Assembly: GCA_016209665.1 (NCBI GenBank)
Contig: JACQVT010000633.1
Location: 1 to 5,066 of the forward strand
Source: Planctomycetota bacterium
Lineage (GTDB): Bacteria; Planctomycetota; Phycisphaerae; UBA1845; PWPN01
DNA: 5,066 nt
Direction of reading: 5' to 3'
The position numbers were made by a program, and so were the translations under genes. Shown here piece by piece: positions 1 through 5,066 of the stretch (position 1 is the first letter of the stretch; each line of letters opens with the position of its first letter). Below the pieces are notes generated by a model, which was given only the letters and a program-made list of their open reading frames with translations, searched no databases and had not been told where the DNA came from.

Positions 1-190
1 GCCGGGCGAACGCCTCGCGGAGTGCCGTGCGGTTCACGCCCAGCTTCTCGGCCCACTCCGCCTCGCGAAGCCGCTTGCCCTCGGGTGTCTGCTGCAAGAT
101 CAGCAGGCGGCGAAGGCGGGAGTAGGCCTGGTCTCGCTGGGAACTGTTCGCTTCGCGGAACGCGCCCTCGGTTGCCGCAATCGTTGACAT
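1..190 (-). CDS. GntR-family transcriptional regulator, N-terminal part (runs off left edge)
   Basis: Only the first 63 codons are in the window; the gene continues beyond base 1. The visible part reads as a GntR-type winged helix-turn-helix. Residues 22-34 (AYSRLRRLLILQQ) form the first helix. 'EGKRLREAEWAEKLGV' (37-52) matches the family pattern of a Gly, then a Leu-x-Glu stretch, then the second helix. 'NRTALREAFAR' (53-63) is the recognition helix, corresponding to the family's 'SRTPVREAL'. The effector domain (FCD, UTRA or other) is off the edge, so the subfamily is unknown, although the helix wording is most like FadR/FCD members. The ATG start is supported by a GGGGCGGTGA purine-rich stretch (203-194) just upstream. 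The gene is divergent from the symporter at 438, and such regulators commonly control the adjacent divergent transport gene; that role is inferred. Confidence 0.85.
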   Translation of the reverse strand, partial: MSTIAATEGAFREANSSQRDQAYSRLRRLLILQQTPEGKRLREAEWAEKLGVNRTALREAFAR

Positions 191-253
191 TATTCACCGC
201 CCCATGATAAGTTGACCGCCGTCCAGTTTACAGAATCCAGGAAATATGTCAAC
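183..253. promoter_or_regulatory. Divergent control region with inverted GTTGACAT / ATGTCAAC elements
   Basis: GTTGACAT (183-190) and its exact reverse complement ATGTCAAC (246-253) face each other across the divergent intergenic region. A third partial copy, GTTGAC, lies at 211-216. The right element contains the -35 box of the regulator's promoter. The left element contains a TTGACA (184-189) that could serve a plus-strand promoter for the symporter, with a weak GATAAG -10 (206-211) 16 bases downstream; it also overlaps the regulator's start codon. The elements could be paired operators or simply two -35 boxes. Either way, this is the natural site for coordinate control of both genes. The remainder up to 437 would be a long symporter leader, in which no clear riboswitch or better promoter was seen. 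Confidence 0.35.
225..252 (-). promoter_or_regulatory. Predicted sigma70-type promoter for the GntR-family regulator
   Basis: On the minus strand a perfect TTGACA -35 box (252-247) is followed, after a 16-base spacer, by TAAACT (230-225), which matches TATAAT at 4 of 6 positions. Transcription would begin near base 218, giving a leader of roughly 27 bases before the ATG at 190. The spacing and the perfect -35 make it a good prediction, but there is no experimental support. Confidence 0.5.
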
Positions 254-424
254 AACCGGTGAGGGAACCCGTTGGATCGAAGTTCTGTCCACCCTGTAGA
301 TAACGGATGTTACGTCATCTGGAGGGCGCGGCGTGGGCAGGCAATCGACACCGCCCCTCCGACGCCGGCCGGCGTGGAATCGTCGGGCGGGGAGGCTGGG
401 ACGCCGGCAGGTCCGAGAACGATT

Positions 425-440
425 GGGGAGTGACGTCGTG
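425..440 (+). promoter_or_regulatory. Ribosome binding site and GTG start that set the symporter's N-terminus
   Basis: GGGGAG (425-430) sits 7 bases before GTG (438-440). The reading frame is open back to an ATG at 333, but the 35 residues from there are Arg/Pro-rich and unlike a membrane protein N-terminus. The hydrophobic first helix begins directly after the GTG, so this start is preferred. Confidence 0.75.
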
Positions 441-2402
441 AATCTGCAGCTCGTCGATTGGGTGATCGTGGGGGGGCTGCTCGCTTTTCTGATCGCCATC
501 ACCCTGGGCAGCCGTCACCACATGAGGAGCGTGGCGGACTTTTTGGCCGCCGGCCGATGCGCCGGGCGGTACCTGATCAGCGTGTCGGAGGGCGCCGCCG
601 GCCTGGGGGCCATCACGCTGATCGCCTTCTGGGAGATGTACTACAAGCGCGGGTTCACCTCCGTGTGGTGGAACCTGCCGAACTGGCCCATCCTGTTCAT
701 CATCGCCCTGACGGGCTGGGTGTCGTACCGGTTCCGCCAGACGCGGGCCTTGACCCTCGCCCAGTTCTTCGAGATGCGCTACAGCCGGCGCTTCCGCATC
801 TTCGCGGGGCTGGTGGCGTTCCTGTGCGGGGTAATCAACTTCGGCATCTTCCCGGCGGTGGGCACGCGGTTCTTCATTTACTTCTGTGGCCTGCCGGATC
901 ATTTCGACGCGGCGGGGCTCCACCTCAACACCTACGCGACGCTGATGGCCTGCCTGCTGTGCCTGTCGCTGTTCTTCACGTTCACGGGCGGACAGATCGC
1001 GATCATCCTCACCGACTTCCTGCAGGGGCTGGTGACGATGTCGATCCTGGTGATTACGGTGGGCATCCTGCTGTACAAGGTCCGCTGGGCCACCGTCACC
1101 AGCGCCCTGGTGATGGCCAAGCCCGGCGAGTCGTACCTGAACCCATTCGACATGAGCGGCGTGAACGACTTCGGCGTGCGCTACTTCGCCATCTGGTACG
1201 TCATGTGGTTCTACCGGTGGATGGCTTGGCAGGGCACGCAGGGATTCAACGCCTCGGCGAAGTCGCCTCACGAGCAGAAGATGGCCAAGGTGCTCGGGAC
1301 CTGGCGCTACTTCGCCCAGGAGATGCTGATCCCGATCATCGCCATCTGCGCCCTGGCGTACCTGCTGCATCCGGAGCTGTTCCCCTCGGTGGCGACGGTC
1401 CAGCAGACGCTCGGCGGGCTGGAGAACGAGAAGATTCGCACGCAGATGACGGTGCCGCTGGCCCTCAGTCACCTCCTGCCGCAGGGGCTGATGGGCTGTC
1501 TGTGCGCGATGATGCTGGCCGCGTTCATCAGCAACCACAATTCGTACCTGCACTCGTGGGGCAGCATCTTCATCCAGGACGTGGTGATGCCGCTGCGGGG
1601 CCGGCCGTTCGAGCCGCGGACGCACCTGATGCTGTTGCGGCTGGCGATCCTGGGCGTGGCGGTGTTCATCTACCTGTTCAGCCTGGTGTTCGAGCAGAAC
1701 CAATACATCCTGATGTTCTTCCAGTCGACGGGCGGCATCTACCTCGGCGGGGCCGGGGCGGCCATCATCGGCGGGCTTTACTGGCGGCGCGGGACGTCGG
1801 CCGGAGCGTGGACGGCCATCGTGGTCGGCGCCGTGGCTTCGTTGATCGGCCTCGGCCTGCTCGAGATCAAGCCCGCCAACGTCACCATGCCCGCGGTGGC
1901 CGAACTTCTGACCTGGGTCCAGAGCCGCATCACGGGCATGGACATGACGTTCATCGTCTCGGCGCTGGCCGTCGCAAGCTACGTGGCGGTCTCGCTGCTC
2001 CAGCCGCATCGACCGTTCGACCTGGACCGGCTGCTGCATCGCGGCGAGTATGCCGACGCCGGCAGCACGCCCGAGATGCCCGTCACCGGCCTGAACCTCT
2101 TCCGCGTCGGGGCGGAGTACACGCGGTTCGACCGGATCATCTACCTCGCGTCGATCTCGTGGATGCTGCTCTGCGGCGTGGTGTTCGTCATCGGGCTGAC
2201 GTACCACCGACTCCACGGAACGACGGCGGAGGGCTGGTCGCGGTTCTGGTACTGGCTGGTGTGGCTGGCGATGGGCATGGGCAGCGTGATTGTCTGCTGG
2301 TTTGCCGTGGGCGGCATCCGCGACATGATCGAGATGTTCCGCCGGCTCCGCACCGCGGTCCGCGACGACACCGACGACGGCATGGTACGCGACGGACAGT
2401 GA
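438..2402 (+). CDS. Sodium:solute symporter family (SSS/SLC5) permease
   Basis: Predicted inner-membrane carrier of 654 residues, coupling sodium entry to uptake of an organic solute. By eye there are about 14-15 hydrophobic segments, near residues 6-24, 46-66, 82-97, 121-150, 165-183, 187-213, 247-262, 293-311, 345-365, 399-417, 424-447, 455-475, 502-521, 565-587 and 602-624. Family features include the glycine-rich second segment 'EGAAGLGAITLIAFWE' (51-66), the 'WQGTQGFNASAKS' stretch (264-276) and the core helix 'AAFISNHNSYLHSWGSIFIQD' region (361-381). In the last, Ser365 aligns with the conserved Na+-site Ser of PutP/vSGLT, but the following Thr/Ser is Asn366. After the usual core there is a hydrophilic stretch (522-560) and two extra C-terminal membrane segments, making the protein longer than the roughly 500-residue PutP type. 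The divergent regulator and downstream dehydrogenases suggest a sugar or sugar-acid substrate; this is inferred. Confidence 0.9.
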   Translation: MNLQLVDWVIVGGLLAFLIAITLGSRHHMRSVADFLAAGRCAGRYLISVSEGAAGLGAITLIAFWEMYYKRGFTSVWWNLPNWPILFIIALTGWVSYRFRQTRALTLAQFFEMRYSRRFRIFAGLVAFLCGVINFGIFPAVGTRFFIYFCGLPDHFDAAGLHLNTYATLMACLLCLSLFFTFTGGQIAIILTDFLQGLVTMSILVITVGILLYKVRWATVTSALVMAKPGESYLNPFDMSGVNDFGVRYFAIWYVMWFYRWMAWQGTQGFNASAKSPHEQKMAKVLGTWRYFAQEMLIPIIAICALAYLLHPELFPSVATVQQTLGGLENEKIRTQMTVPLALSHLLPQGLMGCLCAMMLAAFISNHNSYLHSWGSIFIQDVVMPLRGRPFEPRTHLMLLRLAILGVAVFIYLFSLVFEQNQYILMFFQSTGGIYLGGAGAAIIGGLYWRRGTSAGAWTAIVVGAVASLIGLGLLEIKPANVTMPAVAELLTWVQSRITGMDMTFIVSALAVASYVAVSLLQPHRPFDLDRLLHRGEYADAGSTPEMPVTGLNLFRVGAEYTRFDRIIYLASISWMLLCGVVFVIGLTYHRLHGTTAEGWSRFWYWLVWLAMGMGSVIVCWFAVGGIRDMIEMFRRLRTAVRDDTDDGMVRDGQ

Positions 2403-2418
2403 GCCCTGCGAGGCCTGT

Positions 2419-2496
2419 ACCAGCACGAAGCGCCAGCGAGTGCTCCTCGCGCAACCGGCACCAACACGCAAGCACTCGCTTGCGCTTCGTGCTGGT
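2419..2496. repeat. Large inverted repeat between convergent genes (possible bidirectional terminator)
   Basis: The left arm (2419-2444, beginning ACCAGCACGAAGCGC) pairs with the right arm (2471-2496, ending GCGCTTCGTGCTGGT) at 25 of 26 positions. The single mismatch is 2434/2481, and the loop is 28 bases. It begins 17 bases after the symporter stop and ends 18 bases before the oxidoreductase stop (minus strand), so it fills a 112-bp convergent gap. No T-run follows on either strand, so it is not a canonical intrinsic terminator, though a stem this long would be very stable in RNA. The GCGC-AGCGAG core resembles dispersed palindromes I recall from Planctomycetota genomes; a genome copy count would settle that. 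Confidence 0.85.
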
Positions 2497-2514
2497 TCGT
2501 TCGCGCCAGCCGGG

Positions 2515-3546
2515 TCAGGCGATGGGGACGGTTTTGCCCGTGGTGGCGCTCTGCTTTTCGGCGAGGGCAATCATCACCGCGTCGCGGCTTTCCCGGGGGG
2601 TGCTGACCGCCGGCGAGCGGTTCCCGGCGATGCAGGTCAAGAAATACTCGATCTCGTTGAAGTAACCGTCGTTGGGGCCCATCTGGGGAACTTCGGGCTG
2701 CTTGCCGTTCGCGAACACCGTCATCGGCTTGCCGGTGCACAGGTCCCAGACGATGGCCGCCTTCTCGAACAGCACGGTGATGCCCATGTTAAACCCGTAG
2801 CCGTCGGGCATGTCCCAGAAGCCCTCGATCTGGACCACCGGGCCGCTGGGATAGTGCCACAACGAATGGACCCGGTCGTATGAATTCGTGCCGGGCCGGG
2901 TGCTCGCCTGAGCGGTTACGGCCTGGGGTTTGCCCAGCATGAACACGACGTAGTCCACATCATGCACGTGCAGATCGAGAATCGCCCCGCCCGACAGCGA
3001 CGGATCGAGCAGCCAGTTGTCGAGCGAGTAGCCCGGCGTGCTGGCCTGCCGGCGGAGGTTGATCGCCTTGATGGATCCGTACCGCTGGTCCTTGATGCGT
3101 TCCTTGACGAACACGCACTCCGGCCAGAAGCGGATGCACTGGGCGATCATGAACTTGCCCGGCGAGCCGGCGGCGACCTTGAGCACCTCGTCGCACTGCT
3201 CGACGGTCAGGGCCATCGGCTTTTCGCACAGGACGTGCTTGCCGGCCTTGAGGGCCGCGATCGACATCTCGGCGTGCAGGTATGTCGGTACGCAGACGTC
3301 CACCATCTGCACCTGCGGGTCGGCGAGCAGTTGCTTCCAGTCGGCGTAGGGCTTGGCCCCGTGCAGATCGCGCTTGGTGCCCTGGGCGTCGGCCACGTTG
3401 CCGCCCACGCCCGTCCAGTCGCCCAGCCGCCGGGACTCCACCGGGTCGCAGATGGCCACGACCTTGGCCTGGTCGGTCAGCTTCTCGTACTGGTTGAAAT
3501 GGTTGCGCCCGATGAAACCCGCCCCGATGATGCCCACATTGATCAT
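2515..3546 (-). CDS. Gfo/Idh/MocA-family NAD(P)-dependent oxidoreductase
   Basis: Soluble cytoplasmic dehydrogenase of 343 residues, a normal length for the family. The N-terminal Rossmann fold starts at once with 'VGIIGAGFIGRNH' (4-16, GxGxxG). The second strand ends in 'AICD' with Asp34, which favours NAD over NADP. 'DVCVPTYLHAEMSIAALKAGKHVLCEKP' (83-110) carries the family's P-x-x-x-H and the catalytic-site EKP (108-110). The C-terminal domain has 'SGGAILDLHVHDVDYV' (185-200), the equivalent of GG-x-x-x-D-x-x-x-H-x-x-D, with Asp191 and His195 as likely catalytic or substrate residues. Members oxidise hydroxyl groups of sugars, inositols or glycosides; the substrate here is unknown. The ATG start is supported by GGGAG (3558-3554) 7 bases upstream. 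It is convergent with the symporter and lies downstream of the hydroxyacid dehydrogenase gene on the same strand, with a 212-bp gap that seems to hold its own promoter. Confidence 0.93.
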   Translation of the reverse strand: MINVGIIGAGFIGRNHFNQYEKLTDQAKVVAICDPVESRRLGDWTGVGGNVADAQGTKRDLHGAKPYADWKQLLADPQVQMVDVCVPTYLHAEMSIAALKAGKHVLCEKPMALTVEQCDEVLKVAAGSPGKFMIAQCIRFWPECVFVKERIKDQRYGSIKAINLRRQASTPGYSLDNWLLDPSLSGGAILDLHVHDVDYVVFMLGKPQAVTAQASTRPGTNSYDRVHSLWHYPSGPVVQIEGFWDMPDGYGFNMGITVLFEKAAIVWDLCTGKPMTVFANGKQPEVPQMGPNDGYFNEIEYFLTCIAGNRSPAVSTPRESRDAVMIALAEKQSATTGKTVPIA

Positions 3547-3588
3547 GGCTGTGCTCCCGTGTGGTCCGTGTGAACGTCTGGCGAGATT

Positions 3589-3617
3589 GTGTTACCCGGC
3601 GCGACGACGTGTGTCAA
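3589..3617 (-). promoter_or_regulatory. Candidate promoter for the Gfo/Idh/MocA gene
   Basis: On the minus strand a perfect TTGACA (3617-3612) is followed, 17 bases later, by TAACAC (3594-3589). The -10 is weak at 3 of 6 matches, but the spacing is ideal. Transcription would start near 3582, with a leader of about 36 bases. It lies between the large inverted repeat and the gene, so the oxidoreductase could be expressed independently of the upstream dehydrogenase. Confidence 0.4.
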
Positions 3618-3623
3618 GCGGTT

Positions 3624-3714
3624 TCAGAGCCCCCAGCGCCACCGACGGGTCGCCCCGGTAGATGCGGACCAGTCGTGCTCGCGGCAACCCGCTCGCTCGC
3701 GCTCGGGGCTCTGA
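3624..3714. repeat. Imperfect inverted repeat between the two dehydrogenase genes
   Basis: The left arm (3624-3650, starting TCAGAGCCCC) pairs with the right arm (3687-3714, ending GGGGCTCTGA) along nearly its full length. By eye there are three mismatches and one single-base gap; the spacer is 36 bases. The right arm contains GCTCGCTCGCGCTCGGGGCT. Its reverse complement shares the GAGCGC-AGCGAG core with the repeat at 2419-2496, so the two may belong to one dispersed family. It separates the upstream dehydrogenase (minus strand) from the candidate promoter of the oxidoreductase, and in RNA it could act as a terminator or an mRNA-stabilising stem. No T-run is seen beside it. Confidence 0.7.
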
Positions 3715-3750
3715 TTGCCTACAAAGCGGACGGTTCCAAGTGAAACGAGC

Positions 3751-3769
3751 CGCGGGGTTTATCCCCGCG
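3751..3769 (-). terminator. Hairpin at the 3' end of the hydroxyacid dehydrogenase gene, stop codon in its loop
   Basis: CGCGGGG and CCCCGCG form a perfect 7-bp GC-only stem around a 5-base loop (3758-3762). On the minus strand the loop reads ATAAA and contains the TAA stop (3761-3759). The sequence after the stem is GCTCGTTTCACTT, a weak and interrupted T-tract, so termination would be inefficient at best. It may act together with the larger repeat at 3624-3714 just downstream. Confidence 0.4.
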
Positions 3770-4769
3770 CATCCGCCGCGTGGACCGCACCCACCGGGGC
3801 CTGGTACACCACGCGCTCCAGCGTGACCCCGCAGGCCAGGCGGTCGAGGTTCTCGGCGATGCGGCGGTAACGGCGCTCGATGAGCGACTCGGTCCAGGCG
3901 GCGAAGTGCGGGGTGGTGATGACGTTTTCCAACTCGTGGAACGGCAGCCGCGAGCCGTGCAGCAGCACCCCCGGCTTCGGTGGATACTGGTACCACACGT
4001 CCAGGGCCGCCCCGGCGAACCAACGCTCGCGGAGTGCCCGGTACAGCGGCTCCTCGTCGATGATCTCGGCCCGGGCGACGTTGATCAGGAACGCCGTGGG
4101 CTTGAGGCGACGCAACTGAGCCTCACCGAGCAGGCCGCGGGTCCGGTCGGTGAGGGGGCAGACGACGGCGACGAAATCGCTCGTCGCAAGCAGACGGTCG
4201 AGGTCGTCGATCGGACCGCACCAGTCGAGCGTCGGCTCGTCGCGCGGCCGACGGGTGACGGCGATCACGTTCATGCCGAACGCCCGGGCCCGCGCGGCGA
4301 CCGCCCAGCCGATGTGGCCGTACCCGATCAGGCCCAGCGTCTTACCGGCGGCCTCGCCGTGGAATTCGCCCTCGGCCCGGCCGCTGCCATGCCACTCGCC
4401 TTGGCGGAACCGTGCCTGGGCCTCGGGCAGCCGCGTGACGGACAGGAGGATGGCCAGCATGATGTATTCCGAGATCGGAATCTCGTGCTCGTGGACGTTG
4501 CAGACCACGCATCCCGGCGGCACGTTGTCGGGCGGGATGCCGTCCACGCCCGCCCCGATGCAGTGGATCAACTTGAGGTTGTCGGCGGCGTCGCGGAGAT
4601 CTGCCGAGAAGACATTGCCGACGAACGCATCGGCGTCGGCGATCTCCCCCCGCACGCGGTCGCGGTCACCGACGTCCGGCAGGGATGCAAGCCGCCAATC
4701 CGTGGTGAGATGGCTCCGCAGCAGGTCGCGGCGCTTGACCACGTGGTAATCGTATAACAGTGCCTTCAT
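3759..4769 (-). CDS. D-isomer-specific 2-hydroxyacid dehydrogenase family protein
   Basis: Cytoplasmic protein of 336 residues, typical for the family that interconverts 2-keto acids and D-2-hydroxy acids. The substrate domain includes 'LKLIHCIGAGVDGIP' (65-79) and 'EYIMLAILLSVTRLPEAQ' (101-118). The cofactor domain has 'GLIGYGHIG' (146-154, GxGxxG). The second strand ends 'VIAVTRRP' (168-175), where NAD-users usually have Asp; Arg173-Arg174 suggests NADP(H). Catalytic Arg233 ('NVAR') and His288 ('TTPHFA') are present. The Glu normally five residues after the Asp of 'LDV' is replaced: 'ALDVWYQYP' puts Tyr262 there. I recall related proteins with this 'DVWYxYP' form, so it may mark a subfamily rather than a dead enzyme. 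The ATG at 4769 is preferred over an in-frame GTG at 4802. The GTG would have almost no leader from the predicted transcription start, and 'MKALLYDYHVV' begins the fold directly. The ribosome site is weak (AGG, 7 bases upstream). Confidence 0.88.
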   Translation of the reverse strand: MKALLYDYHVVKRRDLLRSHLTTDWRLASLPDVGDRDRVRGEIADADAFVGNVFSADLRDAADNLKLIHCIGAGVDGIPPDNVPPGCVVCNVHEHEIPISEYIMLAILLSVTRLPEAQARFRQGEWHGSGRAEGEFHGEAAGKTLGLIGYGHIGWAVAARARAFGMNVIAVTRRPRDEPTLDWCGPIDDLDRLLATSDFVAVVCPLTDRTRGLLGEAQLRRLKPTAFLINVARAEIIDEEPLYRALRERWFAGAALDVWYQYPPKPGVLLHGSRLPFHELENVITTPHFAAWTESLIERRYRRIAENLDRLACGVTLERVVYQAPVGAVHAADARG

Positions 4770-4804
4770 CCGGAAACCTGTGCCCACACTCAGCCGCCTC
4801 ACCC

Positions 4805-4816
4805 CGCCGATCGGCG
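4805..4816. promoter_or_regulatory. 12-bp perfect palindrome at the predicted transcription start (candidate operator)
   Basis: CGCCGATCGGCG is a perfect palindrome centred at 4810/4811, right where transcription from the TATAAT box should start. This position suits a repressor site. It could also be chance in GC-rich DNA, and no regulator is known to bind this sequence. Confidence 0.3.
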
Positions 4817-4817
4817 C

Positions 4818-4823
4818 ATTATA
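4818..4823 (-). promoter_or_regulatory. TATAAT -10 element for the hydroxyacid dehydrogenase gene
   Basis: A perfect TATAAT lies on the minus strand (4823-4818), 48 bases before the ATG at 4769. No good -35 is found at 16-18 bases; the best match, TTGCCA (4855-4850), is 26 bases away, which is too far. The promoter may therefore depend on an activator. Transcription would start near 4811, giving a leader of about 42 bases. Confidence 0.45.
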
Positions 4824-4872
4824 GGCGTCGCCCCGCGTAACGACCTGTGTGGCAAGAACAGTTGGCGCGGGT

Positions 4873-4885
4873 GTGGCCCAGCCAC
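4873..4885. repeat. Small hairpin GTGGC-CCA-GCCAC upstream of the dehydrogenase promoter
   Basis: A perfect 5-bp stem with a 3-base loop, extendable by GGG/CCC pairs if a 2-base bulge is allowed. It lies in the non-coding stretch 4824-4898 together with a GTGTGGC word at 4847-4853. It may be part of a dispersed repeat; on its own the evidence is thin. Confidence 0.25.
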
Positions 4886-4898
4886 CCTCGGGGGGAGG

Positions 4899-5007
4899 AA
4901 AGGGGTCGGGAGTCTTTGTTTGACATCAACGCATGGTGGGCATAGGTGTGGGGCCTGCCAAGACGACCACGGCAACCGAAGGATGAGAAAAGACTCCCTA
5001 CCCCTTT
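4899..5007. repeat. REPIN/MITE-like inverted repeat, 19-bp arms around a 71-bp spacer
   Basis: The left arm AAAGGGGTCGGGAGTCTTT (4899-4917) and the right arm AAAGACTCCCTACCCCTTT (4989-5007) are reverse complements at 18 of 19 positions (mismatch 4907/4999). The arms are too A/T-flanked and ordered to be chance in this GC-rich setting. The total length of 109 bp with inverted short arms fits REPIN-type elements, which are moved by REP-associated tyrosine transposases (Y1_Tnp family). The GGGGTC...AGTC wording resembles repeats I recall near such transposases. No transposase is encoded in the window, so any mobility would be in trans. The stretch 4770-5066 otherwise holds no convincing gene; the last 50 bases show only a possible plus-strand TAGAAT (5050-5055). 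Confidence 0.65.
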
Positions 5008-5066
5008 ATTTCTCCGGCGGCCGGGTTGTTGCCGCGGTCGCGTGCGCAGTAGAATCTCGCTCACGC

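Noticed and set aside
306..319. GATG-TTACGT-CATC, an interrupted palindrome in the symporter leader
   Set aside because: The arms are only 4 bp and the sequence does not match the GTTGACAT elements, so it is compatible with chance.
333..437. ATG at 333 as the symporter start
   Set aside because: It would add 35 Arg/Pro-rich residues ahead of the first membrane helix, while the GTG at 438 has a strong GGGGAG site at ideal spacing.
315..2570. A 751-residue open frame on the minus strand across the symporter
   Set aside because: Its product is full of Arg, His, Gln and Asp with no recognisable domain. It is the antisense shadow of a clearly membrane-like gene with family motifs, kept open by high GC content.
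458..2665. A 735-residue plus-strand frame overlapping the symporter
   Set aside because: The Arg/Pro/His-rich composition is typical of an off-frame translation. The overlapping frame has the hydrophobic segments, motifs and ribosome binding site of a real gene.
3780..4757. A 325-residue plus-strand frame opposite the hydroxyacid dehydrogenase
   Set aside because: It is the antisense of a gene with clear cofactor and catalytic motifs. No ribosome binding site or domain was seen.
5026..5055. Possible plus-strand promoter (TTGTTG, 18 bases, TAGAAT) near the right edge
   Set aside because: The -10 is acceptable but the -35 is weak, and no downstream gene is visible in the window to support it.
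4819..5064. An 81-residue minus-strand frame upstream of the dehydrogenase
   Set aside because: It runs straight through the inverted repeat and the TATAAT box, is Arg/Gly/Ser-rich with no domain, and is better explained as non-coding.

Overview
The window is GC-rich, densely coding bacterial DNA. It looks like a carbohydrate or sugar-acid uptake and oxidation locus. The style of the symporter and the Gfo/Idh/MocA enzyme, together with dispersed palindromes built around a GCGC-AGCGAG core, suggests Planctomycetota. That assignment rests on recollection of such genomes and was not checked by any search.

Layout: (i) 1-190, minus strand: the N-terminal 63 residues of a GntR-family regulator that runs off the left edge. 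(ii) 191-437: a divergent control region with a good minus-strand promoter for the regulator and an inverted pair of GTTGACAT/ATGTCAAC elements. (iii) 438-2402, plus strand: a 654-residue sodium:solute symporter, with its GTG start fixed by a GGGGAG ribosome binding site. (iv) 2403-2514: the gap between convergent genes, filled by a near-perfect 26-bp-arm inverted repeat. (v) 2515-3546, minus strand: a 343-residue Gfo/Idh/MocA NAD-type oxidoreductase. (vi) 3547-3758: an intergenic region with a candidate promoter for the oxidoreductase, a second large inverted repeat, and a hairpin whose loop contains the stop codon of the next gene. (vii) 3759-4769, minus strand: a 336-residue D-2-hydroxyacid dehydrogenase-family protein that lacks the usual catalytic Glu. 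(viii) 4770-5066: no convincing gene, but a perfect TATAAT -10 box with a 12-bp palindrome at the expected transcription start, a small hairpin, and a 109-bp REPIN/MITE-like inverted repeat.

Inferred joint function: the regulator senses a small metabolite, the symporter imports a solute (perhaps a sugar or sugar acid), and the two dehydrogenases act on it or on derived hydroxy/keto acids. The two dehydrogenase genes lie in tandem on the minus strand. Each appears to have its own promoter, and a hairpin and inverted repeat lie between them, so they are probably not one simple operon. The substrate cannot be read from sequence.

No novel defence system, RNA gene, CRISPR array or complete mobile element was found. 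The most notable signals are the three inverted-repeat elements and the altered active site of the hydroxyacid dehydrogenase family protein.
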